DNA from: Sphingomonas crocodyli
GTDB taxonomy: Bacteria; Pseudomonadota; Alphaproteobacteria; Sphingomonadales; Sphingomonadaceae
Length of the DNA: 64,000 nucleotides
NCBI RefSeq assembly: GCF_004005865.1
Contig: NZ_SACN01000001.1
Span: 2,108,001-2,172,000 of the forward strand
Reading direction: 5' to 3'
Part shown: positions 32,507 to 41,381 of the stretch, piece by piece
Layout: the number at the start of each line of letters is the position of its first letter
Numbering within the stretch: position 1 is the first letter of the stretch
The notes under the pieces: model-generated
The model's input: only the letters and a program-made list of their open reading frames with translations
Databases searched by the model: none
Told to the model about the DNA's origin: nothing
Made by a program: the position numbers and the translations under genes

Positions 32507-33289
32507 ATGAAATTCGAAACGATCGAGATCGAAGATGTCGGTGCGGTGCGCATCGTCCGGCTCGCCGTGCCCGAGGCGCTCAACGCCATGTCGGTGCAGA
32601 TGTGCGAGGATCTGATCGCGGCGATCGACGCCTTGGGTCCGGAAGTGCGCGCCATGCTGATGATCGGCAAGGGCAAGGCATTCTGTTCGGGCGCCAATCT
32701 CGGCAAGATCGACATGATGGCGGGCGGCGAGAAGCTCGATTTCGGGCAGATGCTCGAAGATCAGGTCAATCCGCTGATGATGCGGCTTCGCGATCTCGAC
32801 ATTCCGTGGATCAGCGCGGTGCGCGGGCCGGCGGCAGGTGCCGGGTGCGCGCTGGCGCTGGCGGCGGACCTGATCGTCGCCAGCGAGACCGCTTATTTCA
32901 TGCAGGCCTTCGTGCGGATCGGCCTCGTCCCCGATGCGGGATCGACGTGGATGCTGCCCCGCGCCGTGGGCCGGGCGCGGGCGATGGAAATGATGCTGCT
33001 GGGCGAGCGCGTTTCGGCGGCACAGGCGCTCGACTGGGGGCTGATCAACCGGGTCGTGGCGGACGACGCGCTGGAGGCCGCCGCGCTCGATATCGCGCAG
33101 AGGCTGGCGGCGGGGCCGCGCAGCGTCGCGATGCTGCGGCAGCAGGTGTGGCGCGCGCTCGATACGAGCTGGGGCGAAGCATTGGCGGCTGAGCGGATCG
33201 CGCAGCGCGACGCGGGCTTCACCGATGATGCGCAGGAAGGGATCGCGGCCTTCTTGGCCAAGCGACCCGCTGTCTTTCAAGGGCGATAG
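32507..33289 (+). CDS. Enoyl-CoA hydratase/isomerase (PaaG-like)
   Basis: 260 residues from the ATG at 32507. Crotonase motifs: oxyanion-hole strands AFCSGANLGK (about 62-71) and VRGPAAGAGCALALAAD (about 105-121), then RIGLVPDAGSTWMLPR (about 137-152). In that last block Asp replaces one hydratase glutamate, as in PaaG-type isomerases, so an isomerase or special hydratase role is more likely than simple crotonase. It is the first gene of a plus-strand operon that continues with an SDR after two bases. The AT-rich palindrome at 32439 is 48 bases upstream. Confidence 0.9.
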   Translation: MKFETIEIEDVGAVRIVRLAVPEALNAMSVQMCEDLIAAIDALGPEVRAMLMIGKGKAFCSGANLGKIDMMAGGEKLDFGQMLEDQVNPLMMRLRDLDIPWISAVRGPAAGAGCALALAADLIVASETAYFMQAFVRIGLVPDAGSTWMLPRAVGRARAMEMMLLGERVSAAQALDWGLINRVVADDALEAAALDIAQRLAAGPRSVAMLRQQVWRALDTSWGEALAAERIAQRDAGFTDDAQEGIAAFLAKRPAVFQGR

Positions 33290-33291
33290 GC

Positions 33292-34065
33292 ATGGGCGGC
33301 TATAGTTTCGACCTGACCGGGCGGACCGTGCTGGTCACCGGCGCGTCTTCGGGCATCGGACGGCATTTCGCCAAGAAACTCGCGCGCAGCGGCGCGCGGG
33401 TCGCGCTGGCGGCGCGGCGGATCGAAGCGTTGGAGAGCCTGCGCGCCGAGATCGAGGCAGATGGCGGCATCGCCGTCGCCACGCCGATGGACGTCGCCGA
33501 CGAGGCATCGACCATTGCCGCCTATGACGCGATCGAAGCGGCGATCGGCCCGGTCGACAGCGTGATCGCCAATGCCGGGGTTAGCTCGGGCAAGAGCGCA
33601 CTCGGCATGGACATCGACGAGTTCGATCGCATCGTCGCGATCAACCAGCGCGGCGTGTTCCTTACGGCGCGCGAGGGCGCTCGACGCATGATCAAGGCGG
33701 GATCGGCCGAGCGGGGACATGGCCGGATCGTCATCATATCCTCGGTCACGGCCTGGTACACGTCGGCACATACCGTCACCTACAGTGCCACCAAGGCGGC
33801 GGTGACGCAGATGGGGCGCACGATGGCGCTCGACTGGGCGAACAAGGGCGTCAACGTGAACGTCGTCTGCCCCGGCTATATGCGCACCGAACTGACCGAT
33901 GATTTCCTGTCGTCGGACAAGGGGCAGGCGCTGCTGGACAGCTTTCCGCGACGGCGGTTGATGGACATCGACGTGCTCGATCCCACCGTCCTCTTCCTGT
34001 GCTCCGATGCGAGTGCGCAGATCACCGGATCGGTCTTCGCGATCGATGACGGCCAGACCCTTTGA
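33292..34065 (+). CDS. SDR-family oxidoreductase
   Basis: 257 residues. TGASSGIG is at 16-23, ANAG in VIANAGVSS near 94, Ser in VIISSVTAW near 150 and Tyr/Lys in VTYSATKAA near 163/167. Arg41/Arg42 in ALAARRIEAL, after the second strand, point to NADP(H). A C-terminal TGSVFAIDDGQTL completes the classical fold. It sits two bases after the enoyl-CoA hydratase and ten before the FadB-like gene. In the lva pathway an SDR (LvaD) reduces a 4-keto-acyl-CoA to the 4-hydroxy form with NAD(P)H; this gene is one candidate for that step, though its exact substrate cannot be read from sequence. Confidence 0.88.
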   Translation: MGGYSFDLTGRTVLVTGASSGIGRHFAKKLARSGARVALAARRIEALESLRAEIEADGGIAVATPMDVADEASTIAAYDAIEAAIGPVDSVIANAGVSSGKSALGMDIDEFDRIVAINQRGVFLTAREGARRMIKAGSAERGHGRIVIISSVTAWYTSAHTVTYSATKAAVTQMGRTMALDWANKGVNVNVVCPGYMRTELTDDFLSSDKGQALLDSFPRRRLMDIDVLDPTVLFLCSDASAQITGSVFAIDDGQTL

Positions 34066-34075
34066 GGCGACAGGC

Positions 34076-36118
34076 ATGACCATCTCCACCATCGAACGCG
34101 ACGGCGATGTCGCGCTGCTGCTGATCGACTCACCGCCGGTCAATGCGCTGGGCGCGGCTGTGCGAAATGCGCTCGATGCCGGGCTGAAGGCGCTGGTCGC
34201 AGACGATGCAGTGCGGGCGATCGTCATCCGGTGCCGGGGCCGAACCTTCTTCGCGGGCGCCGACATTTCGGAGTTCGGCAAGCCGCTGGGCCGCCCCGAT
34301 CTGAACGACATTTTCGCGGTGATCGAGGGTTCGACCAAGCCGGTGATCTCGGCGATCCACGGCACGGCGCTGGGCGGCGGATTCGAACTCGCGCTCGCCT
34401 GTCATGGCCGGATCGCGAGCGCGGATGCGAAAGTGGGCCTGCCAGAAGTGTCGCTGGGCCTGCTGCCGGGCGCGGGCGGAACCCAACGCACGCCGCGGAT
34501 CGCGGGCGTGGAGCGCGCGCTCGATCTGATCGTGGGCGGTGCGCCGATCGGTGCCAGGCGAGCGCACGAACTGGGGCTGATCGACGAGATTGCGATTGGC
34601 GATCTGCGCGCCGATGCGGTGGCCTATGCGCGGACGATGGCGGCCGAGCGTCGCTTGCCGCGCATTCGTGATCGCGCGCCCGATCTTGATGTCGAGGCGG
34701 CCAAGATAGCGATCGCGGCCTATCGCGAGCGCAATCCGCGCAGCTTCGTGGGATTCAAGGCACCCGATCTGATCTTGCAGTCGATAGAGGCAGCGGTAAC
34801 GCTCGATTTCGATGCGGGACTCAAGCGCGAATGGGAGCTGTTCGAACAGGCGATGGCGACCCCGGAATCGGCGGCGCAGCGCCACATCTTCTTCGCGGAA
34901 CGCGCAGCGGCGAAGGTGCAGGGCCTGCCGGCTGATGCCAAGCCGCTGCCCGTCGTGAAGGTCGCGGTGATCGGTGCGGGGACGATGGGGAGCGGGATTG
35001 CGACCGCCTTCCTCAACATCGGCCTGTCGGTGACACTGGTCGATCGCGATGCAGGCGCGGTGGAACGCGGCGCGGGCGGGATCGCGAAGACGCTGCGCGC
35101 GCTTGCCGAGAAGGGACGGATCAAGGCCGAAGAGGCTGAGCGGCGGATCGGATTGCTGAACACCGGAACCGAAATTGGCGTGGCGGTGGCCGACGCCGAT
35201 CTGGCGATCGAGGCGGTGTACGAAGATATGGCACTCAAGCAGGCAATCTTCCGCGAACTGGATCAGGCCGCGAAGCCCGGCGCGATTCTGGCGAGCAACA
35301 CCAGCTTCCTCGATCTCGATGCGATTGCCGCGGTCACGGGGCGGCCCGATCGGGTGATCGGCCTCCACTTCTTCGCGCCAGCCAACATCATGCGGCTGCT
35401 GGAGGTGGTGCGCGGCGCGAAGACCGCGCCTGAAGTGGTGGCAACCGGCATGGCGCTGGGCCGCAAGCTGGGCAAGGTCGCGATCCTGTCGGGCGTGTGC
35501 CACGGCTTCATCGCCAATCGGATCATGCAAACCTGCGTCGACGCGGCGCAGGAATTGCTGCTGGCGGGCGTCATGCCGTGGCGGATCGATCGAGTGATGA
35601 CCGACTATGGCATGGCGATGGGGGTCTTCACGATGCTCGATCTGGTCGGTGTCGACGTGATCGGATGGGATCGCGCGAACAGCGCGGGCCGCACGGTGCA
35701 GGAGGTGCTGTGCGAAGCCGATCGCTGGGGCCAGAAGAAGGGCGCCGGCTATTACGATTATGACGATCGCCGTCGCCCGACCCCGTCGCTGTGGGTCGAG
35801 CAGGTGGTGCGCGATTTCGCGGCAAAGAGCGGGGTCGAGCCGCGCGACTACAGCGATGCCGAACTGCTGGAGCGGCTGTTCTACCCGATCGTCAACGAAG
35901 GCGCGAAGGTGCTGGACGAAGGGATCGCGCAGCGCGCGTCCGACATCGATATCGCGATGGTCACGGGCTATGGCTGGCCGGTCTATCGCGGCGGGCCGAT
36001 GATCTGGGGCGACCAGACCGGCCTTCCAAAGATCGTGGCCGCGCTCGATGCCCGTGGCGCCGATGTCTCCCCATTGCTGCGCCGCCATGCCGGTGACGGC
36101 ACATCCTTCACCGCATGA
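34076..36118 (+). CDS. Bifunctional enoyl-CoA hydratase / 3-hydroxyacyl-CoA dehydrogenase
   Basis: 680 residues, the usual length of FadB/FadJ-type or peroxisomal bifunctional enzymes. The N-terminal crotonase domain (1-190) has TFFAGADISEFGKP, GTALGGGFELALACH and PEVSLGLLPGAGGTQR with both hydratase Glu positions. A linker leads to the NAD domain at about 297 (VAVIGAGTMGSGIATAF) and the catalytic His in RVIGLHFFAPANIM (about 432), then two C-terminal HAD domains with GFIANRIM. It performs hydration and NAD-linked oxidation in one chain through the (3S)-route, different from the hydratase-2 route at 16.8-22 kb. The ATG at 34076 follows a GAGGCGACAGG site. It overlaps the thiolase gene by four bases. 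Confidence 0.93.
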   Translation: MTISTIERDGDVALLLIDSPPVNALGAAVRNALDAGLKALVADDAVRAIVIRCRGRTFFAGADISEFGKPLGRPDLNDIFAVIEGSTKPVISAIHGTALGGGFELALACHGRIASADAKVGLPEVSLGLLPGAGGTQRTPRIAGVERALDLIVGGAPIGARRAHELGLIDEIAIGDLRADAVAYARTMAAERRLPRIRDRAPDLDVEAAKIAIAAYRERNPRSFVGFKAPDLILQSIEAAVTLDFDAGLKREWELFEQAMATPESAAQRHIFFAERAAAKVQGLPADAKPLPVVKVAVIGAGTMGSGIATAFLNIGLSVTLVDRDAGAVERGAGGIAKTLRALAEKGRIKAEEAERRIGLLNTGTEIGVAVADADLAIEAVYEDMALKQAIFRELDQAAKPGAILASNTSFLDLDAIAAVTGRPDRVIGLHFFAPANIMRLLEVVRGAKTAPEVVATGMALGRKLGKVAILSGVCHGFIANRIMQTCVDAAQELLLAGVMPWRIDRVMTDYGMAMGVFTMLDLVGVDVIGWDRANSAGRTVQEVLCEADRWGQKKGAGYYDYDDRRRPTPSLWVEQVVRDFAAKSGVEPRDYSDAELLERLFYPIVNEGAKVLDEGIAQRASDIDIAMVTGYGWPVYRGGPMIWGDQTGLPKIVAALDARGADVSPLLRRHAGDGTSFTA

Positions 36119-37305
36119 ACAACGGATCGAGATCGAGCATGAGCAAGGAAGCCTATATCGTCGCCACCGGTCGCACCGCGGGCGGGCGCAGGAATGGCAA
36201 GCTGAAGGACTGGCATCCGGCCGATCTGGGCGGCGCGGTGCTCGATGCGCTGGTCGATCGATCGGGGATCGATCCTAAGGTGATCGAGGACGTGATCATG
36301 GGCTGCATCAGCCAGGCCGGCGAGCAGAGCATGCAGGTGGGCCGCAGCGCGGTGATGGCATCGGTGCTGCCGGACAGCGTGCCTGCGGTAACGATCGACC
36401 GGCAGTGCGGTTCGTCGCAGCAGGCGGTCCAGTTCGCGGCGCAGGCGATCATGTCGGGCACGCAAGACATCGTGATCGCGGCGGGCGTCGAAAGCATGAC
36501 GCGGGTGCCGATGGGTGTCGCCACCTGGCTGCCGGCGAAGGAAGGGATTGGCGAAGGCCCCTGGTCGCAGAAGATCAAGGATCGCTATGGCGTCGAGGAG
36601 TTCAGCCAGTTCACCGGCGCGCAAATGATGGCGACCAAATATGGCTTCAGCCGGGAAGATCTCGATGCCTTTGCGCTCGAAAGTCACCGGCGCGCGGCGG
36701 CCGCGACTCAGTCGGGCGCGTTCGATGCCGAAGTCGTGCCGCTGACCCTGGCCGATGGGACGCGCCACATCCACGATGAGGGCATTCGTTATGATGCTTC
36801 GATGGAATCGCTGGGCGGTGTGAAACTGCTGCAAGAGGGTGGGGTCATTACCGCCGCCAGCGCCAGTCAGATTTGCGACGGCGCTTCGGGCGTGATGATC
36901 GCCAGCGCGCGAGCCGTGAAAGATCATGGGCTTACCCCGCTCGCCCGCATCCATAGCTTTTCGGTGACGGCGGGCGATCCGGTAATCATGCTGGAGGAAC
37001 CGATCCCCGCGACCGCGCACGCGCTGAAGCGCGCGGGGATGGCGATCGGCGATATCGACCTGTTCGAGGTGAACGAAGCCTTCGCGCCGGTGCCGCTTGC
37101 GTGGTTGCAGGTGACGGGGGCGGACCCGGCGAAACTCAACGTCAATGGCGGGGCGATCGCGCTCGGCCATCCGTTGGGGGCGAGCGGGACGAAGTTGATG
37201 ACCACGCTCGTTCACGCATTGCGTGCGCGCGGCAAGCGTTATGGCCTACAGACGATGTGTGAAGGCGGTGGCATCGCCAATGTGACCATCGTCGAAGCGC
37301 TTTAA
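36115..37305 (+). CDS. Acetyl-CoA C-acyltransferase (thiolase)
   Basis: 396 residues from the ATGA overlap at 36115; a second in-frame ATG at 36139 gives the usual N-terminus MSKEAYIVATGRT, so either may be used. The nucleophile Cys is in DRQCGSSQQA (about 98), the His in NGGAIALGHPLGASG (about 351) and the second Cys in MCEGGGIAN (about 383), the complete classical thiolase set. It cleaves 3-oxoacyl-CoA to acetyl-CoA plus a shortened acyl-CoA, completing the FadB-like gene's work. FadA-like pair with the gene at 34076. An SDR follows after 23 bases. Confidence 0.93.
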   Translation: MNNGSRSSMSKEAYIVATGRTAGGRRNGKLKDWHPADLGGAVLDALVDRSGIDPKVIEDVIMGCISQAGEQSMQVGRSAVMASVLPDSVPAVTIDRQCGSSQQAVQFAAQAIMSGTQDIVIAAGVESMTRVPMGVATWLPAKEGIGEGPWSQKIKDRYGVEEFSQFTGAQMMATKYGFSREDLDAFALESHRRAAAATQSGAFDAEVVPLTLADGTRHIHDEGIRYDASMESLGGVKLLQEGGVITAASASQICDGASGVMIASARAVKDHGLTPLARIHSFSVTAGDPVIMLEEPIPATAHALKRAGMAIGDIDLFEVNEAFAPVPLAWLQVTGADPAKLNVNGGAIALGHPLGASGTKLMTTLVHALRARGKRYGLQTMCEGGGIANVTIVEAL

Positions 37306-37328
37306 GACAGACAGATAGGACGGGATCG

Positions 37329-38108
37329 ATGAGACTTTCGGGAACGGCGGCGGTGGTGACAGGCGCGGCGAGTGGCCTGGGCGAGGCGACGGCGCGCGCG
37401 CTGGCGGCCGAGGGCGTCAAGGTCGCGATCTTCGACCTGAACGAGGCGGCCGGCGAGGCCATCGCGGCCGAGATCGGCGGCACCTTCTGCAAGGTCGACG
37501 TGACCAACGATGCCTCGGTCGACGCGGCTTTCGCGAAGGCGCGGGCTGCGCATGGGCAGGAACGCATCCTGATCAACTGCGCGGGCATCGGTAATGCGAT
37601 CAAGACCGCGAGCCGCGACAAAGCGACCGGCGAGGCCAAGCATTTCCCGCTCGATGCCTTCGAAAAGGTGATCCAGGTCAACCTGATCGGCAGCTTCCGC
37701 TGCATCGCCAAGGCGGCGGCGGGCATGCTGTCGCTCGATCCGATGGCGGATGGCGAACGCGGGGCGATCGTGAACACCGCATCGGTTGCGGCCGAGGATG
37801 GGCAGATGGGGCAGGCGGCCTATTCGGCGTCGAAGGGCGGCATCGTGGGCATGACCCTGCCGATCGCGCGCGACCTGATGAGCGAGGGTATTCGCGTCAA
37901 TACGATCCTGCCGGGCATCTTCGCCACCCCGCTGATGCTGGGTATGGGCGACAAGGTGGTCGATGCGCTGTCGGCGATGGTGCCTTTCCCCAAGCGGTTG
38001 GGCATGCCGGCCGAATATGCGGCGCTGGCGATCGAGATGTGCCGCAACAGCTATTTCAACGGCGAAGATGTGCGGCTCGACGGTGCGATCCGCATGGCGC
38101 CGCGCTGA
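37329..38108 (+). CDS. 3-hydroxyacyl-CoA dehydrogenase type-2-like SDR
   Basis: 259 residues that align by eye with HSD17B10 (HADH2): VVTGAASGLGEATARAL at the start, the NAD-type acidic residue in AIFDLNEAAG, CAG in LINCAGIGNAIKT, the block GERGAIVNTASVAAEDGQMG (about 142-161) and AYSASKGG with the Tyr/Lys pair. The long conserved core around AAEDGQ is specific to this branch. HSD10 acts on 2-methyl-3-hydroxybutyryl-CoA and related branched 3-hydroxyacyl-CoA, so the gene fits a methyl-branched acid pathway. It lies downstream of the thiolase and 50 bases before the TetR gene. Confidence 0.92.
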   Translation: MRLSGTAAVVTGAASGLGEATARALAAEGVKVAIFDLNEAAGEAIAAEIGGTFCKVDVTNDASVDAAFAKARAAHGQERILINCAGIGNAIKTASRDKATGEAKHFPLDAFEKVIQVNLIGSFRCIAKAAAGMLSLDPMADGERGAIVNTASVAAEDGQMGQAAYSASKGGIVGMTLPIARDLMSEGIRVNTILPGIFATPLMLGMGDKVVDALSAMVPFPKRLGMPAEYAALAIEMCRNSYFNGEDVRLDGAIRMAPR

Positions 38109-38158
38109 CGATCGATCCATTCGCTTGAACCGGGACGGGGATTTCGTATTGTCCTTTC

Positions 38159-38842
38159 GTGTCACAGATCCAGGAAACAAGTCTCCCCGTGCCGTCGAGT
38201 AACGAAAGGAGCTCGTCGCGGCAGGCGCTGATCGACGCTGCAAAGTCGTTGATGATCGAGCGCGGCTCCATCGAAGTGTCGCTGAGCGAGATCGCACAGC
38301 GATCCGGCCTGAACTCGGCGCTCGTCAAATATTATTTCGGTGGGAAGCAGGGGCTTCTTCTTGCGCTGCTCGAAGATGTTCTGGGGCCGAGCATGCGGCA
38401 GATGGAAGGTCTGCTGACGATGGATGTGCCTTCGGTCGAAAAACTGAAGCTACACGTCAAGGGCATCATCAACATCTATTTCCGCTATCCCTTCGTCAAT
38501 CGATTGATCCATTATCTGTTCGAGGATCAGCAGGCGGGCGAGAAGGTGGCGGAGACGATATCACGCCCATTGGCCAAGACGCAGCGCAGCTTGATCGAAC
38601 AGGGCATTGCCGAAGGCGTGTTCAAGCCGATCGATCCCAAACTGGTCTACTTCATCGTGCTTGGGGCGTGCGATCACCTGTTCTTCGGCACGCAGATGCT
38701 GCGGATCGCCTTTGGCGTCGAAGGCGTCGATGATGATCTGCGCCGGTCGTACACCGATACGCTGCTCGAGCTTCTGCTCAACGGCATGACGGTCGATAAG
38801 CCGCCGGTCGAGCGGGGAGGGCCGCGGGTCAGATTGCTCTGA
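38159..38842 (+). CDS. TetR-family transcriptional regulator
   Basis: About 227 residues with a non-ATG start; the exact start is uncertain because no clear ribosome site is seen and the first 15 residues are low in conservation. The DNA-binding domain is LIDAAKSLMIERGSIEVSLS then EIAQRSGLNSALVKYYFGGK, ending with the typical Y-Y-F-G-x-K. The C-terminal helical domain (about 80-215) would bind an acyl-CoA ligand. It follows the beta-oxidation operon in the same direction. Four AT-rich palindromes in the window are candidate operators. A near-perfect hairpin begins inside its last codons. Confidence 0.9.
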   Translation: MSQIQETSLPVPSSNERSSSRQALIDAAKSLMIERGSIEVSLSEIAQRSGLNSALVKYYFGGKQGLLLALLEDVLGPSMRQMEGLLTMDVPSVEKLKLHVKGIINIYFRYPFVNRLIHYLFEDQQAGEKVAETISRPLAKTQRSLIEQGIAEGVFKPIDPKLVYFIVLGACDHLFFGTQMLRIAFGVEGVDDDLRRSYTDTLLELLLNGMTVDKPPVERGGPRVRLL

Positions 38843-38847
38843 CCCGC
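38824..38847. terminator. Perfect hairpin between convergent genes
   Basis: GCGGGTCAGA (38824-38833), loop TTGC, TCTGACCCGC (38838-38847): a perfect ten-pair stem that includes the TetR stop codon. A second stem CCCGGTC/GACCGGG (38862-38880) overlaps the end of the convergent acyl-CoA dehydrogenase gene. No T-run, but stability and convergent position suggest bidirectional termination. Confidence 0.6.
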
Positions 38848-38866
38848 GCCGCGTGACCCGGCCCGG

Positions 38867-40009
38867 TCAGAGCGACCGGGCGATCACTTCCTTCATGATC
38901 TCCGATGTGCCGCCATAGATGCGGGTCACACGTGCGTCGCGCCACAGGCGGGCGATCATATATTCGTTCATATAGCCCGCCCCGCCGTGCAGCTGGAGCG
39001 CCTGATCGGCGACTTCGCCGAGGAGTTCCGAATGGAACAGCTTGGCGGCGGAGGCTTCGGCGGTCGTAAGGTTGCCTGCGACATGGCGCGCGATCGCCCA
39101 GTCGAGATGCGCCCAGCCAACTTGGATCTTCGCGGCGAGCGCGGCGAGGGTGAAGCGGCTGTTCTGGAACTCGAAAATCGGTTTGCCGAACGCCTTGCGA
39201 TCCTTGGTGAAATTAATCGCTTCATCGAACGCGCGCTGCGTGCAGGCCATTGCCGAGACCGCGATCGACAGCCGTTCCTGCGGCAACTGGGTCATCAGAT
39301 AGGCTAAGCCCTTGCCTTCCTCGCCCAGGCAATTGCCGATGGGGATGCGTACTTCGTTGAAGAACAACTCCGACGTGTCGGCCGAATGCTGGCCGATCTT
39401 GTCCAGGTTACGCCCGCGCGCGAAGCCTTCGCGATCAGCCTCGACGATGACGAGCGAGGTGCTGGCCGATCCGGTGCCGGCGTCGGTCTTCACCACGACG
39501 ATCACGAAATCGGCATTCTGGCCGTTGGTGATGTAGGTCTTCGATCCGTTGACGACATAATGATCGCCGTCACGCTGCGCGGTCGCGCGGATGCCGCGCA
39601 GGTCCGATCCGGCGCCGGGCTCGGTCATCGCGATCGCGCCGATGATGTCGCCGGATATCATGCCGGGCAGCAGCTTCTGCTTCTGCTCCTCCGATCCATA
39701 ATGGACGATATAGTCCGCAACGATGTCCGACTGGAGCGAAAGGCCCGCCGACGACCCGGTATAGGCCAGTTCCTCGTCGACCACCGCATTATAGCTGAAA
39801 TCGAGACCCAGGCCGCCATAGGCTTCGGGAACGGTGGGGCAGAGCAGGCCGGCTTCGCCTGCCGCTTTCCAGAACGCGCGATCGACGATCCCTTCGCGCT
39901 CGTGCCGATCGAGATGCGGGACCAATTCTCGTTCGAAGAGACGCCGGACCTGTTCGCGAAAAAGGTCGTGGCTCTCGCCATAGGCAAGGCGACCGGACGA
40001 CGGCATCAT
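38867..40009 (-). CDS. Acyl-CoA dehydrogenase, long-chain/isovaleryl type
   Basis: 380 residues from the ATG at 40009 (alternatives at 40015 and 40006), with GGGGAGA just upstream. IGAIAMTEPGAGSDLRG (about 114-130), SKTYITNGQ, LPQERLSIAVSAM (about 233) and RIYGGTSEIMKEVIARSL at the end. The Gly where other enzymes have Glu at the C-terminus, together with Glu in QERL, is the LCAD/isovaleryl-CoA dehydrogenase arrangement in which the base lies on helix G. It oxidises a saturated acyl-CoA to the 2-enoyl-CoA. Divergent from the dehydrogenase at 40203; the gap contains an AT-rich palindrome. Confidence 0.93.
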   Translation of the reverse strand: MMPSSGRLAYGESHDLFREQVRRLFERELVPHLDRHEREGIVDRAFWKAAGEAGLLCPTVPEAYGGLGLDFSYNAVVDEELAYTGSSAGLSLQSDIVADYIVHYGSEEQKQKLLPGMISGDIIGAIAMTEPGAGSDLRGIRATAQRDGDHYVVNGSKTYITNGQNADFVIVVVKTDAGTGSASTSLVIVEADREGFARGRNLDKIGQHSADTSELFFNEVRIPIGNCLGEEGKGLAYLMTQLPQERLSIAVSAMACTQRAFDEAINFTKDRKAFGKPIFEFQNSRFTLAALAAKIQVGWAHLDWAIARHVAGNLTTAEASAAKLFHSELLGEVADQALQLHGGAGYMNEYMIARLWRDARVTRIYGGTSEIMKEVIARSL

Positions 40010-40087
40010 GGGCATTCTCCCCGAAAAGGATGCGGATTTTGAATCCCGGCTATCCCTCAAGGATGGGGTGGTCAACCTTGCGTGAGA

Positions 40088-40107
40088 ATTTAATCAATCG
40101 AATACAT
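40088..40107. promoter_or_regulatory. AT-rich palindrome, TetR-type site 4
   Basis: ATTTAATCAATCGAATACAT in the 193-base gap between two divergent acyl-CoA dehydrogenase genes (starts 40009 and 40203). It shares the TTAATC and AAT halves with sites at 15508, 27569 and 32439. Confidence 0.5.
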
Positions 40108-40202
40108 AATTGCCGATCGGGATTCGCAATGCTAGGTCGATCGCGCATATGCGATATCGGCCGATATCGTGAAAATACCGGGAAAAGGGGCAGGGCGGAA
40201 CG

Positions 40203-41381
40203 ATGAGTGGCGCACATGATGTGGATGTCGGCGCGCTGGCCGACCGGGTCGAAGCCTTCGTGCGCGACGTTGTCGTTCCCTATGAAAAGGATCCGCGCTG
40301 CGGCGCGCATGGCCCTGCGGAAGATCTGGTGGTCGAGTTGCGCCAGAAGGCGCGTGCCGCTGGCGTCCTCACACCGCACATCCTGCCCGATGGTGGGCAC
40401 CTGACCCAACGCGAGACCGCGACGGTCCTGATCCGTTCGGGCTTGTCCCCGCTCGGCCCTACCGCGGTCAACACGATGGCGCCCGATGAGGGTAATATGT
40501 ACCTGCTCGGCAAGGTCGGCACCGCCGAGCAGAAGGCGCACTTCCTCGATCCGCTGGTGTCGGGCGATGCGCGATCGGCCTTCTTCATGACCGAACCGGC
40601 GGCCGAGGGTGGTGCGGGTTCTGATCCCTCGATGATGCAGACGATCTGCCGGATGGACGGCAACCACTGGGTGATCAACGGGCGCAAGGCATTCATCACC
40701 GGCGCTGAGGGCGCGAAGGTCGGTATCGTGATGGCGAAGTCGGAGGAGACCGGCGGCGCGTGCATGTTCCTGGTCGATCTGCCGCATCCCGCGATCACCC
40801 TGGATCGCATCCTCGATACGATCGACTCGTCGATGCCCGGCGGCCATGCGGTCGCGACGATCAGCAATCTGCGCGTGCCGGCGGATCAGATGCTGGGCGA
40901 GGCGGGGGAGGGCTTCAAATATGCGCAAGTGCGGCTGAGCCCGGCGCGGCTTTCGCACTGCATGCGTTGGCTGGGCGCGTGCATTCGCGCGAACGAGATT
41001 GCGAGCGATTATGCCTGCCGCCGCATGGCGTTCGGCAAGCCGCTGATCGACCATGAGGGCGTCGGCTTCATGCTCGCCGAAAATCTGATCGACCTGCGCC
41101 AGGCCGAACAGATGATCTATTGGTGTGCGGACGTCCTGGACAGCGGATCGCTCGGCACGGTCGAAAGCTCGATGGCCAAGGTCGCGGTGTCGGAGGCGCT
41201 GATGCGGATCGCCGATCGCTGCGTGCAGGTGATGGGCGCGACCGGCGTTTCGGGCGATACGATCGTCGAGCAGGTATTCCGCGAAATCCGCGCCTTCCGC
41301 ATCTATGACGGCCCCACCGAAGTCCACAAATGGAGCCTCGCCAAGAAGATCAAGCGCGACCACAAGGCCGCCAACGCATGA
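40203..41381 (+). CDS. Acyl-CoA dehydrogenase, ACAD11-like
   Basis: 392 residues. FFMTEPAAEGGAGSDPSMMQ (about 126-145), the NGRKAFITGAEGAK loop, RMAFGKPLIDHEGVGFML and VMGATGVSGDTIVEQ. The C-terminus FRIYDGPTEVHKWSLAKKI has Asp where the catalytic Glu usually is, a feature of the ACAD11-like branch. It is coupled by an ATGA overlap to a phosphotransferase-fold gene, which mirrors the fused kinase-dehydrogenase layout of mammalian ACAD11. The pair may process a second class of 4-hydroxyacyl-CoA. Start supported by GGGCAGGGCGGAA. Confidence 0.9.
   Translation: MSGAHDVDVGALADRVEAFVRDVVVPYEKDPRCGAHGPAEDLVVELRQKARAAGVLTPHILPDGGHLTQRETATVLIRSGLSPLGPTAVNTMAPDEGNMYLLGKVGTAEQKAHFLDPLVSGDARSAFFMTEPAAEGGAGSDPSMMQTICRMDGNHWVINGRKAFITGAEGAKVGIVMAKSEETGGACMFLVDLPHPAITLDRILDTIDSSMPGGHAVATISNLRVPADQMLGEAGEGFKYAQVRLSPARLSHCMRWLGACIRANEIASDYACRRMAFGKPLIDHEGVGFMLAENLIDLRQAEQMIYWCADVLDSGSLGTVESSMAKVAVSEALMRIADRCVQVMGATGVSGDTIVEQVFREIRAFRIYDGPTEVHKWSLAKKIKRDHKAANA

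Noticed and set aside
34130..36088. Long minus-strand open frame opposite the FadB-like gene; similar cases at 5206-7374, 13515-15488 and 22861-24507
   Set aside because: All are antisense to genes with complete motifs and show no conserved domain.
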